Assembly: GCA_963205265.1 (NCBI GenBank)
Contig: CAUJJI010000115.1
Span: forward strand, 1 to 61,668
Length of the DNA: 61,668 nt
Direction of reading: 5' to 3'
From: Pseudomonadota bacterium
GTDB lineage: Bacteria > Pseudomonadota > Alphaproteobacteria > Sphingomonadales > Sphingomonadaceae
Part shown: piece by piece, positions 56,560 through 61,668 of the stretch
Numbering within the stretch: the stretch's first letter is position 1
Layout of the letters: each line of letters begins with the position of its first letter
Program-made: the position numbers and the translations under genes
Notes under the pieces: model-generated
Databases searched by the model: none
What the model was told of the DNA's origin: nothing
Seen by the model: only the letters and a program-made list of their open reading frames with translations

Positions 56560-57567
56560 CTACATCCTCACATGGACCTTGGTCTCCGCGTTGGGCCCGC
56601 GCAGCAAGTCCATCATCCTAGGCAGGTCGACCAGCGGCACGTCGCTGGTGATGATCGCCTTGGGGTCGCAATGGCCCTTGTCCATCTGGTCGGCGATGTA
56701 GTGGAATTCCTTCATCGAATAGCCGACGGCGAACTGGATCGCGGCGCACTTGTACGATGCCATGCCCGGGATCAGCGGGTCGGGCGAAGTGCAGAAGCCG
56801 AGGCTGACGATCTTGCCGAACTGCGCGACGTGCATCACCGCCTTGGTCAGCATGCCTTCGGCGCCGACGCATTCGAAGACGAATTGCGGCGAGCCGCCCA
56901 GCGCCTCGACCGCCTCGCCGATTTCGTTGTCGCCGTAGGAGACGAAGGCGTCGGCGCCCATCTCCAGGCACAGGTCCTTGCGCCGGTCTGAGCGCGACAT
57001 GGCGACGATCCTGCCCGCACCCAGCCGCCGCGCCCAGTAGATCGCATAGAGCGCCACCGTGCCGCCGCCGAGCACCAGCACCCGGTCGCCGGGGCGGATC
57101 TGCGCCAGCTTGACGCCGTAGAGGCTGATCGCCAGCGGCTCGACCAGCGCGCCGTCGGCCATAGACAGCACCGCGGGCAGCCGGGTGGCGACGCTGGTCG
57201 GCACCTTGGCCAGCTCGGCGAAACCGACCATCGCGGTGCCGGGCATGGCCTGGCACAGCACGTTGTTCTCCAGCGTGCGGCACGACGGGCATTGCCCGCA
57301 GGCGACCGAAGGCAGCACGGCGATGCGCTCGCCGACGCGGAACTCGGTCACGTCCTTGCCGACCTCGATGATCTCGCCGGCATATTCGTGCCCGAACTGG
57401 GTGTTGGTGCCGAAGTCCCACATGGTGCCGCGGGTAAAGGACAGGTCGGTGCCGCAGATGCCGCAGCGGGCGACCTTGATCAGCACTTCGCCGGGGCCGG
57501 GCTGCGGATCGGGCAGTTCCTCGATGGTCACGGGCTTGCCCCCGCCCGGATAGATCGCTGCCTTCAT
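56560..57567 (-). CDS. Zinc-dependent alcohol dehydrogenase (MDR family)
   Basis: The 335-residue enzyme has catalytic zinc residues (CGICGTD, GHEYAGE), the four structural-zinc cysteines (CGQCPSCRTLENNVLC) and the Rossmann LVLGGGTVALYAI. It probably oxidises a pathway alcohol with NAD(P). Confidence 0.93.
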   Translation of the reverse strand: MKAAIYPGGGKPVTIEELPDPQPGPGEVLIKVARCGICGTDLSFTRGTMWDFGTNTQFGHEYAGEIIEVGKDVTEFRVGERIAVLPSVACGQCPSCRTLENNVLCQAMPGTAMVGFAELAKVPTSVATRLPAVLSMADGALVEPLAISLYGVKLAQIRPGDRVLVLGGGTVALYAIYWARRLGAGRIVAMSRSDRRKDLCLEMGADAFVSYGDNEIGEAVEALGGSPQFVFECVGAEGMLTKAVMHVAQFGKIVSLGFCTSPDPLIPGMASYKCAAIQFAVGYSMKEFHYIADQMDKGHCDPKAIITSDVPLVDLPRMMDLLRGPNAETKVHVRM

Positions 57568-57601
57568 GGATCACTCTCCCGCATAGGAATCTGCCGATCT
57601 C

Positions 57602-57627
57602 GTCATTCCCGCCTGCGCGGGCATGAC
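57602..57627. repeat. REP-like palindrome
   Basis: GTCATTCCCGC, loop CTGC, GCGGGCATGAC: 11-bp arms with one mismatch. This type of GTCATTCCCGC palindrome is a common proteobacterial REP. It is in the short gap between ADH and sulfotransferase genes. Confidence 0.7.
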
Positions 57628-57668
57628 GAAAGAGGGGCGACCGGACGCGGCAAGCAGCAAGGCTGCTC

Positions 57669-58859
57669 TCATCTGCCTTTCTCCACCAAGTCGTAGCGGT
57701 CGACATAGTCGCCGTACTGCTCGCGGATGCGCTCCGCGCTCATGCCGAAGTCGGCAAGGTCGTAGCGATGGACGCCGTGCTGCAGCTCGGGCTTTTCGGC
57801 GATGCGCCGGGCGAAGCGGGCGCGCAGGTCGTCGTCGATGTCCATGCCGACGAAGGCGTAGATCGCTTCCAGCACGTTCATCGGATCGCGATGGAAGTCG
57901 CCGTGGACCACGTCCATGACCTGGCCGGGATGCTTCTCGCGCACGGCGTCGGCGCGGCGGACCGCCTGGGCCCACTTGCCGGCCTCGCGCGCCAGCATGT
58001 TGTGCGCGCGCTGCTCGTAGCGGCCTTCCTCGTAGATCGGGTGGAGGTTCATCAGCAGCGAGCACAGCGAAGGCACCGCCCTGGCGGGATCGCGGTGAGT
58101 CTGGATCACCCGCGCATCGGGATAGATCGCGAACAGCAGGTCGAGCTGCTCGATATGGCCGGGGTTCTTGAGCAGCCAGCGCTTGTCCGGCTCGTTGCTG
58201 CCGATCAGCTGGACGCAGCGGTGGTAATAGGCATAGGCCGCGTCCTCGGGCTGGCTCTGCCGCCAGGCGTCGTAAGTCGGGGTCGACCAGCCGCCGCAGG
58301 CCCAGATGTTCGAGTTGAAGCTGTGCCACAGGATCATGCAGCACTCGTGGACTTCCTCGGCAGCGCGCAGGTGCGCGGCGCGGGTGTCGGCATTGGCGTA
58401 ATGCGTCTCGAGCTGGGCGACGGTGCGGCGGAATTCCGGATAGTCGCCCCAGGTCTCGATCGGCGGCCGCGGCATCGGGTTGTCGATCAGCCAGGTCTGC
58501 AGGCCCTGGAAGCGGCTGTCGACCGCCATCAGCCGGTGCAGCGCGGTCGTGCCGGTGCGCGGCACCCCGGTGATCACCACCGGGCTGGTGATCGGCTGCG
58601 CATCGAAGCCGGGATTGGCCTTCATCGCCTTGATCGCCTGTGCGCGGCTGCGCAGCACGCCGATCACCTGGCCCCAGGCACCGCGCCTGCCCTGCTCGGA
58701 GAAATGCGGGTCGTAGTCCATCGACTGCAGCATGACCTGCAGGCCGGGGAGGTAGTCCGCCGGCCCGAAATCGTCGCTGCCGACTTCCCCGGCGACGAGC
58801 GCGTGCAGCTGGTCCGAGGCGGTGCGGAACTGGGCGGGGGGGTCGTAGGAGAAGTCCAT
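57669..58859 (-). CDS. Sulfotransferase-fold protein
   Basis: The 396-residue protein has a PAPS 5'-phosphosulfate loop-like ITGVPRTGTTALHRLM and a 3'-phosphate motif-like QTHRDPARAVPSLCSLL. Members of this long bacterial group are frequent in sphingomonad catabolic operons, where true sulfotransfer is rarely proven. It could sulfonate a hydroxylated substrate or act otherwise. Confidence 0.88.
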   Translation of the reverse strand: MDFSYDPPAQFRTASDQLHALVAGEVGSDDFGPADYLPGLQVMLQSMDYDPHFSEQGRRGAWGQVIGVLRSRAQAIKAMKANPGFDAQPITSPVVITGVPRTGTTALHRLMAVDSRFQGLQTWLIDNPMPRPPIETWGDYPEFRRTVAQLETHYANADTRAAHLRAAEEVHECCMILWHSFNSNIWACGGWSTPTYDAWRQSQPEDAAYAYYHRCVQLIGSNEPDKRWLLKNPGHIEQLDLLFAIYPDARVIQTHRDPARAVPSLCSLLMNLHPIYEEGRYEQRAHNMLAREAGKWAQAVRRADAVREKHPGQVMDVVHGDFHRDPMNVLEAIYAFVGMDIDDDLRARFARRIAEKPELQHGVHRYDLADFGMSAERIREQYGDYVDRYDLVEKGR

Positions 58860-58874
58860 GGTTCAGGCTCCGAA

Positions 58875-59012
58875 ATCCTCCCCGAAACGGGGAGGGGGAC
58901 CAGCCGCAGGCTGGTGGAGGGGGCTGTCGGCCGGGCGAGCCGCTGCGTGGGAGGCGAGCCCCCACCACCACAGCCTGCGGCAGCGGTCCCCCACCCCGTC
59001 CCGGGGAGGATG
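58875..59012. repeat. Composite palindrome family A, copy 6
   Basis: The left hairpin ATCCTCCCCGAAACGGGGAG, CCAGCCGCAGGCTGGTGG and the right CCCCGTCCCGGGGAGGAT share the terminal plan of other copies. The centre differs. It lies between the sulfotransferase and SDR 1 genes. Confidence 0.8.
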
Positions 59013-59022
59013 TGAACCCCCC

Positions 59023-59808
59023 TCACGCATCCGGAATCCCCCCCAGCGAAGGCCCGCCGTCGACAGAGATCGTCTGCCCGGTGACGTAGGAAGCGGCGTC
59101 GCTGGCGAGGAAGACGATCATGTTGGCCATCTCGTCGGGCGTGCCGGTGCGGCGCAGGGGGATGGTCCGGCCCATATCGTCGGGTTCGAGGCCGGCGACT
59201 TTCCAGGCCTCCAGCACGCGCGGGCTGGCGATCGCGCCGGCGGCGACGCAGTTGGCGCGGATGCCGTACTTGCCCCATTCGGCGGCGGTGACTCTGGTGA
59301 ACATCTGCAGCGCCGACTTCGCCGCGGAATAGTGCGCGCCGCCCTTCACCCCGTTCACGCCCGCGCTCGACGATATGCTGACGATCGCGCCCGACCGCTG
59401 CGCGATCATGTGCCGCCCGGCCTCGCGCGTGCAGACATAGGCCGAGCGCACGTTGAGGTCGAAGATCGAATCCCAGCCCCGGGTCGGGATCGATTCCAGC
59501 GGCCCCATGCGGGTGCCGCCGGCATTGTTGACCAGGACGTCGATGCGGCCGAATTCGTCCACCGTGCGCTGGACCATGGCGACCACCGCGTCCTCGACCT
59601 TGACGTCGGTCGGCACGGCGAGGCAGCGGTTGCCGCTTGCCGCCGCGATGCGCGCCGCGGCGGCTTCCAGCTCGTCGGCGGTGCGGCTGCAGATGACGAC
59701 GCTCGCGCCCAGCCTGGCCAGCTGCATGGCTGTGGCATAGCCGATGCCGGTGGCGCCGCCGGTGACGATGGCGACCCTGCCGCTGAAATCGAGCAGTTCT
59801 CCGATCAT
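59023..59808 (-). CDS. Short-chain dehydrogenase/reductase (SDR 1)
   Basis: The 261-residue classical SDR has VTGGATGIGYATA, NNAGG, the catalytic Ser in SISSSAG, YSAAK and the C-terminal YVTGQTISVDGG. The start ATG shares one base with the upstream stop (TGATG), indicating coupling to the DUF1214-like gene. Confidence 0.94.
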   Translation of the reverse strand: MIGELLDFSGRVAIVTGGATGIGYATAMQLARLGASVVICSRTADELEAAAARIAAASGNRCLAVPTDVKVEDAVVAMVQRTVDEFGRIDVLVNNAGGTRMGPLESIPTRGWDSIFDLNVRSAYVCTREAGRHMIAQRSGAIVSISSSAGVNGVKGGAHYSAAKSALQMFTRVTAAEWGKYGIRANCVAAGAIASPRVLEAWKVAGLEPDDMGRTIPLRRTGTPDEMANMIVFLASDAASYVTGQTISVDGGPSLGGIPDA

Positions 59809-60986
59809 CACCAGCGCCTCCTTCTCTGGCAGGCCCGGACGCGGATGCGCAGCGCCTCGGCGCGCTGCTCGGGCGTGACCGCGGGGGTGTCTGCCGGCAA
59901 GTGGTCGCGCAGCGCGGCCAGCTTCACCCGCTTGATCGTCGGCAGCGGCTCGCTGTCGCAATCGTACCAGCGGCCGTAGATGCCGCCCTCGGTGAAGCCG
60001 GCGGGATCGAGCCAGTTGGGCACGCCGGGATCCTCCAGCGAAATCACCGCGCGGAACTTGCCGTCGGAGCTCAGCCTGGCCATCGCCCCGTTGATGCTCG
60101 ACAGCCGGTAGACGTACTCCAGCGCGTTGAAATAGGGGTCGTTGAGCTGGACGTTCCAGTAGGGGCAGCGCTTCGGGATCTCGGTCTCGATGATCAGCGC
60201 CTCGTCGGGATCGAACTGGAAGTTCGCCGGCCAGTAGACCTGCTTGACCAGGGCGCCGGGCATGCGGATCGGCTCGAACACGTTCCAGCCGACCCGCTCC
60301 ATCACGCCGTTCTGCATGGCGAAATAGAGGTTGGTCTTGCGCTTGGGGAACCTGGCCATCTCGCGGATGCGGTCGAGGATCTGCTCGGGGCTGAGCCGCG
60401 GCTTGGGCGGCACCGGGTCGAGGCATTCGATCGACAGCACCGGGTCGGTCTCGTTGGCCCAGTCGTACATGCGGTAGCGCACGTAGATGCCGCCCGCTGC
60501 CGGATCGATCCTTGCCCACTTGCCGCTATGGCCCGCGGGCCGCTCGGCGCTGAAGATCACTTCGAAGTCCTCGCCCAGCTCGAGGCCGAGGTCGCTGTCG
60601 TCGTAGTCGTTGTGCGCCTTGTTGGCCGGCATCCGGTCGACCGTGCCGGAAAACACCGCCTGGGTGGTGAAGGACAGGATCTTGCAGGTGCCGCGATTGC
60701 CGCTGACGCGATAGGTCAGGTCGCCGCGGATCGGCGAGAACACGTAGATGTCGTCGGGATTGGGCTGCAGCGTATAGACCGGGTTCCACAGCGGGCCCCA
60801 GTCGGGATGCTCGGCATCGGCATGGAAGTACATGAAGTAGGCGAACGACAGGCTGGTCATCGTCTGCCGGTAGATGTCGGCGCGGTAGTGCGGGTCGTCG
60901 GGCCGCCAGGTCTGCGCGAGATTGGCCACCGCGCCCTCGAGGTCCGCCAGGTAGGGCAGTATCGCCGGTTCGATGGCTTGGGTCAT
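59808..60986 (-). CDS. DUF1214-like protein, first gene of the catabolic operon
   Basis: The 392-residue protein is rich in aromatic and acidic residues (YRQTMTSLSFAYFMYFHADA, QPNPDDIYVFSPI, YWNVQLNDPYFNALEY). The C-terminal pattern resembles DUF1214/DUF1254 proteins found in sphingomonad aromatic or steroid catabolic loci. GGGAGAGG precedes the ATG. No enzyme activity can be assigned. Confidence 0.65.
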   Translation of the reverse strand: MTQAIEPAILPYLADLEGAVANLAQTWRPDDPHYRADIYRQTMTSLSFAYFMYFHADAEHPDWGPLWNPVYTLQPNPDDIYVFSPIRGDLTYRVSGNRGTCKILSFTTQAVFSGTVDRMPANKAHNDYDDSDLGLELGEDFEVIFSAERPAGHSGKWARIDPAAGGIYVRYRMYDWANETDPVLSIECLDPVPPKPRLSPEQILDRIREMARFPKRKTNLYFAMQNGVMERVGWNVFEPIRMPGALVKQVYWPANFQFDPDEALIIETEIPKRCPYWNVQLNDPYFNALEYVYRLSSINGAMARLSSDGKFRAVISLEDPGVPNWLDPAGFTEGGIYGRWYDCDSEPLPTIKRVKLAALRDHLPADTPAVTPEQRAEALRIRVRACQRRRRW

Positions 60987-61028
60987 GCTCGGCCTCTCCC
61001 GCTTTCCCGCCGTCGGGAATCGCGCTGT

Positions 61029-61046
61029 AGATAGTATAGACTATCT
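61029..61046 (-). promoter_or_regulatory. Operator palindrome over the -10 of the catabolic operon
   Basis: AGATAGTATAGACTATCT has 7-bp perfect arms around ATAG. On the minus strand it contains TATACT (61039-61034), a good -10, about 50 bases before the ATG at 60986. A clear -35 is not visible (GCTTGC at about the right distance). A repressor bound here would block transcription of the 9.4-kb operon. Confidence 0.6.
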
Positions 61047-61095
61047 TGCTGGGCGCAAGCGGGCAAAGCGTCGCAGGCGGGACGGCGCGGCCGAC

Positions 61096-61668
61096 TTACT
61101 CGGCAGGGCCGATCGCCAGCTCGACCGGGGCCAGCCCCGCGATCGTCCCCACCAGCCGGTCGCCCGGGGCGATCGGCCCGACGCCGGCCGGCGTGCCGGT
61201 ATAGAGCAGGTCGCCGGGCTCAAGGTGGTAGAAGCCGGACAGGTGGGCGATCAGCTCGGGCACGCTCCAGAGCAGTTCGGACAGCGACGCGTCCTGCCGC
61301 ACCGTGCCGTTCTGGGTCAGGCGGATCGGCTGCCCGGCAGGAAGAAAGCCGGCGGCCCGCGTGATCGGCCCGATCACCGCGGCATGTTCGAAGTCCTTGC
61401 CGAGATCCCACGGCCGGCCCTGGTCGCGCGCCGCGTTCTGCAGGTCGCGCCGGGTGAGATCGATGCCAACGCCATAGCCGGCCACCACCGGCAAAGCGTC
61501 AGCCGGAGAGATACGGAAGGCCGAAGCGCCGATCGCGACCACCAGCTCGCACTCGAAATGGCAGTCCCTCGTTCCGGGCGGATAGGCGATGGTGCTGCCT
61601 GAAAAGCACACCGCTGCCGCCGATTTGGTGAAGAAGATCGGCGCGTCGCGCTGCGGCCGGCGCCCCGC
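61096..61668 (-). CDS. Fumarylacetoacetate hydrolase-family protein, 5' end beyond the window
   Basis: The visible 190 codons are open to the window edge (…RDAPIFFTKSAAAVCFSG). The metal ligands HFECELVVAIG, GYGVGIDLTRRDLQ, KDFEHAAVIGP and LLYTGTPAGVGPI match the FAH family (hydrolysis or decarboxylation of dicarbonyl ring-cleavage products). A GTG at 61611 could look like a start but homology continues upstream. It lies upstream of the operator and points the same way as the operon. Confidence 0.9.
   Translation of the reverse strand, partial: AGRRPQRDAPIFFTKSAAAVCFSGSTIAYPPGTRDCHFECELVVAIGASAFRISPADALPVVAGYGVGIDLTRRDLQNAARDQGRPWDLGKDFEHAAVIGPITRAAGFLPAGQPIRLTQNGTVRQDASLSELLWSVPELIAHLSGFYHLEPGDLLYTGTPAGVGPIAPGDRLVGTIAGLAPVELAIGPAE

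Overview
This window reads as a chromosomal segment of a GC-rich alphaproteobacterium, most likely a sphingomonad (Novosphingobium/Sphingobium type). Supporting signs are the gapR (DUF2312) / DUF1244 / pyk neighbourhood, a Rhodobacter-type gene transfer agent (GTA) cluster, a VPAPP-type C-terminal sorting tail, a TonB-dependent receptor and a ring-type catabolic operon. Genus is inferred, not proven.

Layout. 1-10.4 kb is housekeeping: the end of a PII gene with amt, a sulfurtransferase, a double cold-shock protein, the overlapping argD-argF-hslO operon, a small secreted protein, queC with an MFS transporter, and an OmpA-type porin. 10.6-24.7 kb is an apparently complete GTA/HK97-like structural cluster read right to left: terminase, portal, protease, capsid, connectors, tail genes, hub, peptidase, tip and fibre. 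It has no integrase, replication or lysis-control genes. A cytochrome P450 gene diverges from it across a palindrome-rich promoter region.

26.4-49 kb is mostly core genes: an L,D-transpeptidase, an EamA exporter, aconitase, a huge Ser/Gly-rich surface protein, ruvB, a small GIY-YIG nuclease gene bracketed by REP-like palindromes, ruvA, ruvC, yebC, gapR, DUF1244, pyk, a PLP homeostasis protein, a ThiE-like gene, ftsK, lipB, membrane and methyltransferase genes, then a TonB receptor / [2Fe-2S] protein / ArsC-like operon.

49.2-61.7 kb is catabolic: an acyl-CoA-synthetase-like gene and a VOC gene on the plus strand, then a long minus-strand run from 60986 to 51600. That run holds a DUF1214-like protein, two SDRs, a sulfotransferase-fold protein, a Zn alcohol dehydrogenase, a Gfo/Idh oxidoreductase, a CMD protein, an MBL hydrolase, an AttH/CrtC-like protein and a small kinase. 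A perfect operator-like palindrome lies over the -10 at its head. A fumarylacetoacetate-hydrolase-family gene runs off the right edge. The substrate cannot be told from sequence.

The main oddities are: (1) a REP-flanked solitary GIY-YIG gene; (2) an aconitase with Ser at the position of one of its three Fe-S cysteine ligands, inside a patch of atypical codons; (3) a GTA tail gene fusing a large N-terminal region to the usual 214-residue tail protein, with an internal ribosome site at the junction; (4) an in-frame palindromic insertion in a ThiE-like gene; and (5) at least four families of dispersed palindromic repeats, two copies of one of them inside the GTA operon.
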